A stretch of DNA of 64,000 bases, from assembly GCA_032719365.1 (NCBI GenBank), contig CM064872.1, forward strand, positions 55,232,891-55,296,890, in the 5' to 3' direction. The notes below the pieces were generated by a model that ran no database searches, had not been told where the DNA came from, and saw nothing but the letters and a program-made list of their open reading frames with translations. A program made the translations under genes and the position numbers. The DNA comes from Prinsepia uniflora. Lineage: Eukaryota; Streptophyta; Magnoliopsida; Rosales; Rosaceae. Positions 22,794 to 33,879 of the stretch are shown in pieces; within the stretch, counting starts at the first letter, position 1; each line of letters opens with the position of its first letter.

Positions 22794-23095
22794 CTAGGCT
22801 TTAACCCGATTCTTTTGGGGCTGAGTTGGACAATTGGCATAGCCCATTGAATTAAAACAGAAACCTGATCCATTAAAACCCAAAACACAAAAGCCATTTA
22901 TTTTAGTTCAGTTATTCAGTTCGGTTCGGTTTCATCAAGTTAAAAACCAAAATTGAATTAGTTTAGACCCGATTCGGTTCGATTTTTACTATTTAGTTTT
23001 GATTTTTGTTCGGTTTGATTTTTTAAGGTATAGTTTTGGTTCGGTCCGATTTTCGAGTCAATTTTTTGAAACCAATTAATAGGGCTACCATCAAC

Positions 23096-23975
23096 TTAGT
23101 GAGGCCATCAAGGTTTGTTGTTGCTACTCCGTCGACTGGTTGGCTTCTGCTACTTCGTCTACTGGGTGCCGCTCTCTATGACTATTCATCCGTCTGATAT
23201 TTGATGGACGAATTCGACGGTTTTGGGGGAAAATTTTCCTTCCCCTAATTTAGGTGTCGACTACTGAAAATATTCACATATCGCCGATATATCGGCCATA
23301 TGATCTATATTTCAAACATTGATTATAGGTTAATGTAGTGATGACGACGATACCTTAATCCGGCTACTTCTACCATCTATCCAAAAACTGGAAAATCCTT
23401 TATAGATCTCCAATGGTGTCTACTTAAGAATAAATGATTCAAGTTTATAAATGAGTTTACGGCTTTTGGTGGTTCCTTTTTAACTTATCAGCTCACGATC
23501 TCTTGTGGAATTCCAAAGCTGTAGGGAATGCAATTTGGTGATAATTCTGAGAAGTGCAACTACATGGTGCTGCGAGGCATTAGATTATTTCAACAATTAT
23601 GAGAATTAGTATCATACACGTAAACATAGTGCTGAGTATCGCCACTCGAATGTGATCTATGCTCATAGAATTTCAGAAATATACCAAACTATCACTGCTA
23701 AGATTACAAACAGGAAGAATGTTGAAGTTACTTGTAAAATAGCACTTCAGCTAAAAATGAAAGCTTCCGATTTACCAGAATTCCAAGATCAACACAGTAG
23801 AAGCTGCAGGAACTGTAAAAACTGCACCTTATAATTTGTCAATCACCAATCCTCTTCCAGCGATGGAAGACAGTTCTGCACAACTTCTTAGTTCCTCCTC
23901 GTTACTGATCTGGCGAGCAAATTGTATCTCTTCAGGCAACAAAATTGGGCTCTGTTGATGACTATATTCATTCAA
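23096..23975. other. Intergenic and 3' flank of the DUF3411 gene
   Basis: No coding region was recognised. The part nearest 23976 probably includes the 3' untranslated region of the minus-strand gene; minus-strand polyadenylation signals cannot be chosen confidently in this AT-rich stretch. Confidence 0.45.
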
Positions 23976-26900
23976 CTACGCTGAACTCGCACTCACCTTC
24001 TTCCGCACAATTCTCTTTCTACGTGTCTTTGGGGTTGATGATTCCCCATCAGCCACAGAATCGGCATTACCCTGTTTAATGCCGAGGAGCCCAAGCCCAG
24101 AAACAACAGCATTTTTCGATATATACCACTTTGAAGACGGGCTATCAAGACTTTCAGCAGGCCTATTGTAAGCCTTCAAAAGATCATCAGAGTGAACAAG
24201 TGGATCGGCCTCAACTCCAAGCCAAGCCAGCCTTGATCTCTCTCCTAACTGAACATTCAATATCCTGTGCAGTGTGCACATCCCCAATTATGAGCCATTG
24301 AATCACTGAATATGTGGAGAAATTTTACAACGAAAAGCAATATCTAAGATTTACCAAACAAAATGAAAGACCCGGTAGATTTAAACCAAGTTTATGACCG
24401 ACAAAAACAAATCTGTCATGAAGAGTGAACTCAAAATGTAAATGTCTCAAGATGAATTCAAACTGCGACCCAAACACATATGCGTAAAACATACGGAGAA
24501 ACTTTTAACTACCTTCCCCGTTCTTTTTCAGATCCTAAGTATGCACTTAAACTAAGCATTGATATTTCGGAAACATAAATATATATTTCCATAATTACCC
24601 TTAAATTTACCTTTATGTTTCCATCCTTACCCTTAGATTTATACAGAAACAGATGAGAGGGTTTTCTCATCTTCTAAGTTCACCCGGTATTTTTATTCAT
24701 ATTCAGTTTGAAAGGTAGTGGGTAGCAGCTATGGAGAAAAAATATGTTTCCAAAAATTAAATATTTAGTTTTATGTGCTAAAGAGTACATTCGATCGAGG
24801 AAGAATATGAAAAAAAAAAAAAAACAGACAGGGAAGTAGTTAGCATTTGTCAGGGATTAAAAATAAGGCTAATGGAAAACTGTAATAACTGTAAGCGTGG
24901 GTGTACAAGAACTTTAGCACCGTATCAACTTTGAATGCAAGTCCCATATAGAAAGAAAAGCATACCTCAGTGTTGTGCTAAGGAACAGAGCCACCCCAAT
25001 AACATCAAAGTGGTTCATCACTGCTCTGTCAAATCCACATAACAGCTGATATCTCATGTTCGCATAAAGTCCGAGGAAAGCACCATAACCAAGTGCATTT
25101 GCTTTTACACTTGGGATCGTCACAGATAACCTGTTGAACAAGTTAACAAGTGAGGATTCTTTGGACAGGCATAATAACTAAATTAGTAGGAAATAATAAA
25201 TAGCTGTCTTCTTTACAAGAGGGAAGGTAAAATTTGTCTCAGAAAAATTGAAGCACTTTCTCTTATTAACCTTGCTTAGGTGGGACCCTTTTACTATTAA
25301 CAATAAAAGATTTTTACACAACATTATATTCAAAGTAACTTGGCAAGCATATTTTTAAGTCCTGTGAATGGCTATTATACAAGGTTATATTCCAACAACC
25401 ATTTGGATTAGGAAAGCATTATATCTTGGAATAGATTCATTAAAGTGATGATAAAATAAATGGACGTTCCAGTGTGGTAGAGTTATTGATAAAGTGGTTA
25501 AGGAAAAAGCCTAATAAAAAGAGAAGACATATAAAACACAAAATATTGGTGTAAACACTGTGTAAACTACTTGATCTGAAATTGTTTAAATTTTATCAAA
25601 GGGCCAGAGTGTAGAAACAGTAGGACTCTTGGTTCTTTTAATGGAAAAGCAAGACAAATTCAACCTTTTCCATTATCTATTTGGGCAGAATATAGAAAAC
25701 AAAAATTTATTTGCCATACATTGCTCACCTTCCCTTCTTTTTATGGGCCAAAAAGTTTGCCAAAGAACCTTGTATTGCTCCAGCAGATAGTCCAACCATA
25801 GACAACTCAGCAGCCTTGTAGAAGAAAGAGTGAACTCTCTTTTGCAGGTCAAATTCCCTCAGCGGGTAGCTCTTCTCAAATATATTATTGGGGAGCTTTT
25901 GCAATGTATTTTGCAAATCAAATTTGAATGTGTTTCCATATGAACGACAAGGAGCAAGGGACCAAACGACAACAGCACTGCAAGCGCTTACTGTGAGAAC
26001 ATTTATAAGCGCCAAATCCCATTCTTGTTTTATCCTATTATCCGAGTACATAAATATCAATGAGTCAATATTTAAAGGCAACAGAAAACATTCATGCTAC
26101 TGTCATAACATAGGCACATACCTGCCCTTACGATTCTTTAACTCCCACCAAACTGAGGAACCAATTGTCGCAGCCTGATCTAAGAGAAACCTATATAGAA
26201 AAGCAGGATCTGCAAGCATTCTGCACAACAAATAAGTTACACATCAAATTAAAAATAAAAATAACCAGCTACGCTTATTAGAGAATTCAATGGACACCAA
26301 AATATATAAAGCATGCATTATTGGGATAGAGGACATATAAATACTGTCGTTAGGTTACATCATATTACAAAAAATATCTATCCATCTATAATGAACCTTA
26401 TTAGGAAAGCAGGATCCGCAAGCACTCTACAGAAAACATACATTGTAATCATTTATGTCACCCGACCATATCTCGATGGGAGGACATATAAATGCAAGGT
26501 CACCATAGTACATTATATCTATCTATCCATGACTACTCTTATTTATTGAACATGTTCAAAGAATTTGAGGTGGTTTAGGGCCGCATAACCATAAACCCAG
26601 TTTATCTTCCCATTTTTGTTTTGTGTTTTAGCTTCTTTTATATATTAAGTATATAGTTTTATTAATAAGTTATGTAACAAGGTAGATATGTGGTCCTATG
26701 CATCTATAATGAACCTTCATAGGAAAGCAGGATCCGCAAGCACTCTACAGCAAAAATACATTGTAATCATTTATGTCACCCGACCATATCTCGATGGGAG
26801 GACATATAAATGCACGGTCACCATAGTACATTATATCTATCTATCCATGACTACTCTTATTTATTGAACATGTTCAAAGAATTTGAGGTGGTTTAGGGCC

Positions 26901-29900
26901 GCATAACCATAAACCCAGTTTATCTTCCCATTTTTGTTTTGTGTTTTAGCTTCTTTTATATATTAAGTTTATAGTTTTATTCATAAGTTATGTAACAAGG
27001 TAGATATGTGGTCATATGCATTAGGTAAGAGATGCAGGATCTGTCTTAACCGCAAGTGCATTTGCTAAGAAAAGGGGGTGGGGGGGAGGAGAGGAGGGGA
27101 GGAAGAGAAGGAGAGGAGGAGGAGGTTGGGGGTGTGGTGAGGGGGGAAGGGAAATTGCGCTATACACATTGGGTATCGACCTCGCTTTTTACGAGAGTCG
27201 AACCCGAGACCTCCCACATAACGTGCAGGAGAAGAATATCACTATACCGTAAAACTAAGTGGCCGCTTAGGGTTATTATTAAGGTATGTAAAACCCTTTA
27301 AGAAGGATAACAGTTAAAGGATGCAATATTCATTCGCTTTCGCCATATCCTTAAACACCACCAAAGAATAAAATTTACTCCAACAGTATGAAAACGCAAT
27401 TACCTATTTATATAGATCGAGATTTGATTTCTTTACAGCCTTCTAACTTCTATCCTATCTCGGTATGATAAAAAAATTGTGGATGTGCAAAAAGAGTTTT
27501 CTACACATTCTTACCTCCTGCTCCTACAATAAAAAATAGCTTCCTGTATGGAAACATTAATCAATATGGCATTCGGAATCTTACATGCCAACCCTAAATA
27601 AAATAAAAAGCTACAGAAAGATGCCAACAATAGAATCACATGGGAGTTGGGACTTGAGGAACCACGAGATATATAAATAAAATCACCTTCCAATGAATGC
27701 CCTTGATATTCCATCAGGAAGCGAACGAGAAATAAACCTAGTTGTCGTTGGCCTTGCATTGGTTGCTAAGTATTTAACCATTTGAGCAGAGCTGATCAAT
27801 CCCTGGAGACAAACTTTGAGTTAGGTTTTTCTTTTCCTTGTTATTCTTAGTTTTTGAATTTGTAGCATCTAACTTGGTTACAGAAAAGTGAAATACTAAA
27901 AACACAGCACCATTTCATAAGCTTGCCGGAACCCAGCAGGTAAATCCATCATTGTCTTTTGCCACTCATTCAATATGGCATCTACAAATTTTCGATCAAA
28001 CAGCTGGAGAAAGGATCATAGTCAACAACAAAACCAGAAATTTCAAATTAACAAGTGCAATAAAAAAAATTCAAACAGTATGCAGTATTGTTTATTTGCA
28101 TAAATGATATTCCTAACCTCTTCAAGAAACATCCGCCTTCTAAACAGACCGCCTTCGTCTCCCTCATCACCATCGTCAAAATCATCAAAATAATCATCAT
28201 CATCACCATCATCGTCACCTCCATCACCACCACCATTATTTATCCTCTTTCCAATATCTCCACCGCCCCCCCCAATTGCAGTCTGAAATTTCAATTATTA
28301 GACTTGAACAAGATAATGAACGGAATAAATGGAAGGAAAAGAAGCATGCCAACTTATTGGAAAAAGCAACTTATTGGAAAAAGCAACTTAATGAAAGAAA
28401 ACGCCTAAACCAAAGTAAACCACTTAGACCACTGTCTTTTATGGTAGTACATGAAAGGCTAGGAAGGAGATTTCCAAGAACAACGATCTAAGCATGAGCG
28501 TCCTTGATAGTTTTTAGGGTACAATAACTTAATTTATAGTACCTACATCACGGCTTATGGTCAATGCATCTTATTTTCATTGTGCTTAGTCCAGTATATA
28601 CTTGTGATTCATGGCCCATGCATCTTCTTTTAGGTGTGTTTTTTCAAGTTCGAATATTGCAAGTTGTTTATGCTTTAAGTTACTTACATTTTTATCATAG
28701 TGAAGAGAAAATACCCAACTTAATAGCAAAAACATAAAACAAGTAACTGGAACCTTTGGTCAATACACACTCGTTCCCCAAAAAAATTTAAGATAAGATC
28801 AAACTAACAGGGGCATTCCTTCCATTTTTCCTTGCATTGAAAATAAATAAATAAAATTGTAGGTTAAAAAAAAGATACAGAAATATAAGAACAGATGTGG
28901 ACTCCCTATGGACTTTGGCATCACAATAAAGGTGTTTAACAGAGAGATTAGTAAAATTTCAGCATCACAAGGTCTTGGAATGACTCCAAGCCAACCTGTG
29001 CTTTACACACCAGTAGGAAGTTGAAGAACTTCTTTCAGTTAATGCTTTAAAGGTTACAGAGAAGCTCTTTTTGTAGAGTCATTAGCAAATAGAGTCACAC
29101 ACTCAGGAACAAAGACATAATTTATGACACCTAGTACGTTAACCATGTGACATAAAGACTCAAAGAAAATAGACCTTTCGATGCATGTGGATATTTCATA
29201 AGAAACTAGAAAGATTCTAATCTATCGTTAGCAAATAAGCTCCTTTTGTAGAGTCATTAGCAAAAGGATCTGGAAAAGATCCATAATAACACACTCAAGA
29301 ACAAAGGCATAATTTAGGACACCTAGTACATTAACCATGTGACATAAAGACTCAAAGAAAATAGACCTTCGGATACATGTCGATATTTCATAAGAAACTA
29401 GAAAGATTCTCATCTATCATACTTTGTACTTGACTACTGCATCAAGAATATGATGAATCATGTATAGTTGGGGCATAGGTGATACTTATATTTAATATCA
29501 CAACCCTAAACCGATTGTCAAATAGTTAAATACTCGCAACGCTCCTACATAAAAAATATTGCATCCTACCTAGCCCATCAAAATTTCTTCCTATTGGATT
29601 AATTTGTTTGTTTCCTTCTTTTGCATGCAAACGAGTACATCATGGTAGTTTATAATTTATCAGAATAAGTATTCTATGCATAACCTGCATCTGCTCGAAA
29701 ATCATGAATTCTAAGACAATTATACCTTCACAGTCAATATAGTTTTTAAGTCTGCGGTGAATATAAATTACGACACAAAAAAAGGAAACAACTATTGGTT
29801 AAGGATCCTATTTTCATATCCCAGCTCATCCAATGTTACCAAAACATCAAACTTAAAAGCCTCGTGTTTTTTTGGTGACTACGTCCCATGTTTTTTATTC

Positions 29901-30532
29901 CTTGGCAAAGAAGGCATGTTAAACTAACCCTGATTTTTATAAATTCTCCTAAAACTCTTATCTTCATTGCCATCTCCAAATTACTCCCGTCACTAGCAAC
30001 TAGGATAATGATTGTATGAAATTTGTTTTTATTAAAAGCTCAACTCAGCCCAGCGGTGTGGACTATCTAAATTTGGTTTTCTTTTCCCACAATTTCTCTC
30101 AAAGCAAGCCAACTATATTAATTAATTAATTAAAAGGGAAATAAAGAAAAAAAGACACGATCGAAATTTCATTCTTAAAAAGAAAAAAACAGCGAGGCAG
30201 AGACTGAAACTGACCTCAGGGCTAGACTTGGATTGCTTCTGAGACATATCGAGCTTACCCTTCTCAAGCGTAACAGCACCGAATGCACCATACTGACCCT
30301 TCATAACCGGACCAAAATCGCCGGAGGCAGATGGAGCCACAAAGCACTTCTCCAACATTAAGGAGTCTCCCTCCACAAAATCCAAAGTTGAGGGAGACGC
30401 ACAATTGGCCTTCAGCACCAGACTTCTCCGTTCCTGCATCCGAAGCTGGACAGGACCCAACAGCTTGGGCTTCGTCGGGAGCTGCGTGTTTATCGGCATG
30501 ATTTGAGCCGTTTGGAACACTGCGTGCGCCAT
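23976..30532 (-). CDS. RETICULATA-RELATED (DUF3411) chloroplast protein, 8 exons
   Basis: Exons by plus coordinates: 30215-30532, 28118-28282, 27911-28003, 27687-27802, 26122-26220, 25729-26034, 24966-25130, 23976-24264. All introns are GT-AG, phases agree, and the join gives ~516 residues with a TAG stop at 23976. Residues 1-45 look like a chloroplast transit peptide (basic, Ser/Thr-containing, ending LVLKANCAS). Residues ~110-150 are a Gly/Asp-rich acidic linker. DUF3411 follows, with LFDRKFVDAILNEWQKT, WWELKNR, NVLTVSACSAVVVWSLAPC and ALGYGAFLGLYANMRYQLL; hydrophobic segments at ~271-292, 338-360, 378-398 and 407-420 may cross the membrane. The tail is basic (KTRRKRIVRKK). The family acts at the chloroplast envelope and affects mesophyll growth; its biochemistry is unknown. 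It looks closest to the RER1 type, from memory. The start was chosen because the downstream context encodes a transit peptide. The exon 3 donor (GTGCTG) is weak, but the fit is exact. Confidence 0.92.
26383..27022. repeat. 318-bp tandem duplication in intron 4
   Basis: Copies 26383-26700 and 26701-27022 are nearly identical (a handful of substitutions). Each contains a ~30-bp segment, AAAGCAGGATCCGCAAGCA and flank, matching the start of exon 5 and its acceptor at 26196-26225. A shorter related block, GGACATATAAAT through CTATCTATCCAT, also precedes at 26327. The real exon 5 border is thus present three times in the gene. Confidence 0.9.
27070..27155 (+). repeat. G/A-rich tract in intron 4 with G-runs
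   Basis: About 85 bp with many runs of three or more G (for example GGGGGTGGGGGGGAGG and GGGGGAAGGG). On the transcribed minus-strand RNA it is C/U-rich. It has the spacing of runs needed for G-quadruplexes on the plus strand. Confidence 0.75.
27155..27270 (-). mobile_element. SINE-like tRNA-derived repeat in intron 4
   Basis: Minus strand: box A-like ACGGTATAGTGATATTC and, ~45 bp on, box B GGGTTCGACTCTC, then GAGGTCGATACCCAATG. The same order of words occurs at 33140-33240 on the plus strand. Ends and a target duplication were not determined. Confidence 0.55.
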
Positions 30533-31729
30533 TTTTTTAATCTCTTGTTCTGATGTCTTATTTTCTGTTTGGATCCCGAGAAAATCAAAATCAAATGATG
30601 ATTTTCTCGTTGTAAAATTTACTTTCTTTTGCTTCTCTCTGGAGAGAGAGAAGTGAAAAGGGAGGGAGAAAGGGAGAGAGGGGTTGGGGGATTGCGGGTT
30701 TTGAGCAAACAGATGGCCGCCTACTCGACGACAACCCAATCCGAAAACAAAGAAAATATGTTTTCTTTCTTTTTTATTTTATTTTTTTATTTCAACCTTC
30801 ACCGGGTGAGTTGACTATGATTTTTGGATGAGTCGACTCGGCCGCCCTGGTGATTGCGTGGCAATTGAGTTGCCCACTTGTCATTTGCCTCATTGCTTAA
30901 GTCCGGTATCTGGCCCAACTTGATTTGGGCTAGCGCTAATCCAACTTGACTTTGAGCCCATACTGACTCAAAAAAAAAAGTACGAACAAAGCATGAGCTG
31001 AAATTCGATTTCAACCCAAAAAAATTATATTTTAGGTGTGTAGTTTGGGTTGGGTTAGCCCAAACTTATTTGATTTTGTATTAACTGAGAAAAAAATTTA
31101 GACCAAACAAGCTTCAATGAGCCAACCAGTCAACGACCCCGCACAAATATATCCTTGCAATATAGTTCATATTCGATTTCAATACAAAGAAGAAATGTCA
31201 CTTGTGTATAATTTTTAACTTGTAATTGTGATAATCGAAACTGTAATTTCTTAAAATATTATGTAAAAATTATCTCCAAAAATCAATAAATTAGAGATGT
31301 TTTAATAGTCAGCACGTAGTATTGGTGGTTATTATATTTGAATAGAAATGAGTACATCAGCAGGCTGAGATAAAAGACAAATATTACTGAGATAAAAGGC
31401 AAATATTACTCAGATGATGCAAGTTTGAATCATGCTTTGCTTTGTTAAGATGGTAAGACACTGGGGAGAAAAAGGTCACATAGGAAGCAAAGAAAGCTGC
31501 AGAAAACCCAAAAGGCAACAGTTTTTAGTTTAGAAAAAAGGAATCTCCAACTGAGTTCCCCAAAGCCATCCTTTTTCTTTCCTTGCCTTGTTCCCTCCAT
31601 CATCATATCCACGTATAATACTCGCATGCATGAGCATGATATATGTATAAATTGGAAAACTTGGCACCCTCGATCTCCTTGTTGCATAAACAAGTGAATC
31701 AATAATACATTAGCACCCAAAATTCAAAC
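30533..31729. promoter_or_regulatory. Divergent intergenic region between the two genes
   Basis: About 1.2 kb separates the start codons of the minus-strand DUF3411 gene and the plus-strand RING gene, so it must hold both 5' leaders and promoters. The 30630-30690 part is GA/CT-rich, likely leader of the DUF3411 gene. On the RING side TATAAATT lies at 31646-31653, 77 bp before the ATG. No long open frame is convincing between them. Confidence 0.55.
31646..31653 (+). promoter_or_regulatory. Probable TATA box of the RING gene
   Basis: TATAAATT, 77 bp upstream of the ATG at 31730. That leaves a short 5' leader of roughly 45-55 bases if transcription starts about 30 bp downstream. It is a good match to the plant TATA consensus, but AT-rich sequence gives chance matches. 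Confidence 0.5.
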
Positions 31730-32668
31730 ATGTCGGCTTTGGAGGCTCATCGTCGTCCTCGAGTGATCGTCAATGGAATAAGAAGAATGAGAACATTTCG
31801 TTACTTTTGGTGCCAACATTGCCAACGTACCATAAGAATTGCCTCTTCCAACCCCTATGCAATAATATGCCCCCATTGCTCCACCGAGTTTGACCACGAG
31901 TTTGATGTATTAAGGCCTGGCCTGCAGCTTCTACACAGCCACAACCACAACCACGTCGCCTCCCTACAGCCACCACCGCACGTGTCTCCCGCCTCCCGGT
32001 TATTGCAAAACTTGTCTCACATTCTGGAGCCAAGGCGCCACGGACCTCGATGGCAAACGGATGAAAACGAAGATGAACGCCGGTCTTGGATCACCCTCCA
32101 ATTCGATAGACCGCCACCTTCATCATCACCAAGACTGCAGCTTCCCCCGCTGTCGCCAAATGATGGCCCTCTAGCAAGTAATCAAGATGATGAGGGAGGC
32201 GGGGTTAATGATGACGAAGCCACTGGAGGAATGACCTGGGCCGGTGAGATTGAGAATGACCGCCCAGGTCCCCCACCTGCGCCTGCTTCAGCGATTGGCG
32301 CTTTGCCCTTGGTGAAGGTCACCGAAGGGCAGCTGAGGAAGGAGCCTAATTGCCCGGTGTGCAAGGAAGGGTTTGAGGTTAGCGAAGAAGTGAGAGAGAT
32401 GCCATGCAAGCATCTCTACCATTCTGAATGCATACTTCCTTGGCTTCATATACACAATACTTGTCCAGTCTGTCGCTATGAGCTCCAACCACCATCCACT
32501 AATATTGATGATGAAATTTATGATGGTGATGAGGATGATCAGATGATAGAAAGCTCGAGTTGGTGGTGGAATCTCTTGCTATCTTTCTGGCCCTTTCGGG
32601 CATTCGTTAATTGGAGGAAAAATTGCCTTGATAACCAAGAAAGTACAAGCCGTACTAGAGGTATGTAA
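31730..32668 (+). CDS. RING-H2 E3 ubiquitin ligase, RING1/RHC-like
   Basis: An uninterrupted 312-codon frame. Residues 24-60 hold an N-terminal zinc-ribbon with Cys28, Cys31, Cys47 and Cys50 (WCQHC...CPHC). Residues 208-248 form a RING-H2 finger with Cys208, Cys211, Cys226, His228, His231, Cys234, Cys245 and Cys248, and Trp238 where the E2-contact Trp is expected. Between them lies a long Pro/Ser-rich, acidic, probably disordered linker. Proteins of this layout pass ubiquitin from an E2 to substrates; many plant members respond to stress, but the substrate here is unknown. The tail has SSSWWWNLLLSFWPFRAF, an aromatic block also usual in this family. The start is the first ATG after the TATA box. 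The final codons AGAGGTATGTAA contain an ideal splice donor; see the separate entry for a possible spliced tail. Confidence 0.93.
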   Translation: MSALEAHRRPRVIVNGIRRMRTFRYFWCQHCQRTIRIASSNPYAIICPHCSTEFDHEFDVLRPGLQLLHSHNHNHVASLQPPPHVSPASRLLQNLSHILEPRRHGPRWQTDENEDERRSWITLQFDRPPPSSSPRLQLPPLSPNDGPLASNQDDEGGGVNDDEATGGMTWAGEIENDRPGPPPAPASAIGALPLVKVTEGQLRKEPNCPVCKEGFEVSEEVREMPCKHLYHSECILPWLHIHNTCPVCRYELQPPSTNIDDEIYDGDEDDQMIESSSWWWNLLLSFWPFRAFVNWRKNCLDNQESTSRTRGM

Positions 32669-32870
32669 ATTATATTCTAAGTTCTTTGGGAACTTTTATC
32701 GAACATTTCGATGGCAATGATATGTATTGTGCAATAATCATCATATATATTACTGTGCAGACAGAACCTGGTCTGAATCATTCGATAGCCAGCTGGTAGA
32801 GATGATGTGGCTGCTTTTCTCTCTATATATATATTACAGAGCATATATGGAAGCTGTTTCGTATAACTAA
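32661..32870 (+). other. Possible 100-bp intron and alternative last exon of the RING gene
   Basis: GAG|GTATGTAAAT at 32658-32670 is a near-perfect donor and TACTGTGCAG at 32751-32760 a good acceptor. Splicing would join residue 310 in frame to an exon 32761-32870 that adds about 36 residues, starting after the split codon with RTWSESFDSQLVEMMW and ending VSYN. The unspliced form stops two codons past the donor. Both may be made. Confidence 0.55.
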
Positions 32871-33139
32871 TAATTAATGAATATATATATAAATATATAT
32901 GCACCGTTTTAAACACGGGGCTACACCTTGGCCTGGGTGTGCAATAGCCCATCCAAGTTAACAATAAAAATATAATTAATAGTTAAAGTTATAATAAAAT
33001 TTAGAATTTTAATACATAAAAATTAACATATTACACTCGAAAAAATGCATGAAAAGAAATATTCCGCTTTCTATTTTTCAAAACATGCTGATAATATCAA
33101 TAATGAAGTTTAGCGAAAAATTTTACAATTCTAATGAAC

Positions 33140-33240
33140 CGTGATCTAATAGTATTCCTCTACATTATGCGAGGTCTTGGATTCGACTTTCCTCAAGTGA
33201 GGTGAATACCCAATATTTCAATAATTTAATTTCTCTCCCC
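33140..33240 (+). mobile_element. SINE-like tRNA-derived repeat
   Basis: Shares word order with the minus-strand repeat at 27155-27270: GATCTAATAGTATTCC (box A-like), GGTCTTGGATTCGACTT (box B-like), then GAGGTGAATACCCAAT. The two loci look like diverged copies of one SINE family. A tail and target duplication were not resolved. Confidence 0.5.
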
Positions 33241-33520
33241 TTATATCCTTATATCAAAATGACTCATGAGGTACAAAATAAAATTAGATAATGATATTCT
33301 ATATGTGCATTGAATATTTAATTACTTATTTTATTTATTGTATTCTTTTCAAGCTTTTATTTATATACGAATATGCAATTATAGGGTAAAATTTGTTATA
33401 TTCTTTGTATTATGTGTCTTCCTTTTATATATAATAATATATTTTATTAAATGTTGTTTTTTAAGGTTGATATGTAAGTTTAGCCCATTCGAATTTTCAG
33501 TGCAAGAACCGTCACCGTCC

Positions 33521-33546
33521 CTTTTAATTTAAAAAACTTTCGCATA

Positions 33547-33579
<33 letters not shown>

Positions 33580-33822
33580 AATCATTCGTTTTTAAATTAC
33601 CATTGAAGATTATAACTGCAAAAAATAAGATTGAAAGTTATTTGGGCATTTTTATATGTCAATATAAATATATATATATATATATATATGCATCCTTTTA
33701 ATTTAAAAAACTTCCACAAATATATATATTATAATCAAAATCATTTGCTTTTTAAATTACCAATGAAGATTATAACTGCAAAAAATAAGATTGAAAATTA
33801 TTTGGACATTCTTATATGTCAA
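33521..33822. repeat. 174-bp tandem duplication
   Basis: CTTTTAATTTAAAAAAC at 33521 and again at 33695 begin two copies that share AATCAAAATCATT, TTTTTAAATTACCA and GAAGATTATAACTGC. The second copy is shorter because its TA run is reduced. Confidence 0.85.
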
Positions 33823-33879
33823 AAACGATATTGATAACAACATTAAAATTTTGAAAATTTTGAAAAACGGTCCAACTTG

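Larger units (their letters stand above)
16300..23087. mobile_element. hAT-like non-autonomous transposon hosting a TRIM and a Copia
   Basis: Ends are TAGGGGTTTTAATCAATTTT on the left and, inward from the right, TAGCCCTATTAATTGG, with CGGTTCGGTTT-like subterminal repeats at both ends. The 8-bp flanks CCGTCGAC (16292-16299) and CCATCAAC (23088-23095) differ only by two G-to-A changes at CpG sites, consistent with decay of one target duplication. Without the TRIM and Copia insertions the element is about 1.1 kb. It contains no transposase; the middle is GA-rich noncoding sequence. Confidence 0.7.
24265..30214 (-). other. Introns of the DUF3411 gene
   Basis: In transcript order the introns are about 1932, 114, 108, 1466, 87, 598 and 701 bp. 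Intron 1 (28283-30214) contains repeated blocks near 29050-29420 (a segment with AAGCTCCTTTTGTAGAGTC occurs twice) and no open frame of note. Intron 4 holds the tandem duplication and SINE-like repeat listed separately. No other gene is seen inside them. Confidence 0.8.
32871..33879. other. AT-rich region with microsatellites downstream of the RING gene
   Basis: No gene is seen. It holds TA microsatellites (32880s, 33548-33570, 33669-33690), a SINE-like repeat and a tandem duplication listed separately. The RING gene polyadenylation site probably falls within the first few hundred bases. Confidence 0.6.

Noticed and set aside
23250..23330. Palindrome GCCGATATATCGGC near 23282
   Set aside because: A single short AT-centred palindrome, within chance expectation for the length scanned, with no repeated copy elsewhere.
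28088..28408. Plus-strand 106-codon frame opposite exon 2 of the DUF3411 gene
   Set aside because: It is the antisense of an exon rich in GAT/GAC codons, giving Ile/Thr/Ser repeats, and extends into introns.
31373..31460. tRNA-like box B (AAGTTTGAATC) near 31420
   Set aside because: No matching box A at the right distance and no related copy in the window; a nearby direct repeat of AAAGACAAATATTACT is only a short duplication.
31770..32488. Minus-strand frames opposite the RING gene
   Set aside because: Shadows of a high-GC coding exon; no motif and no supporting promoter.
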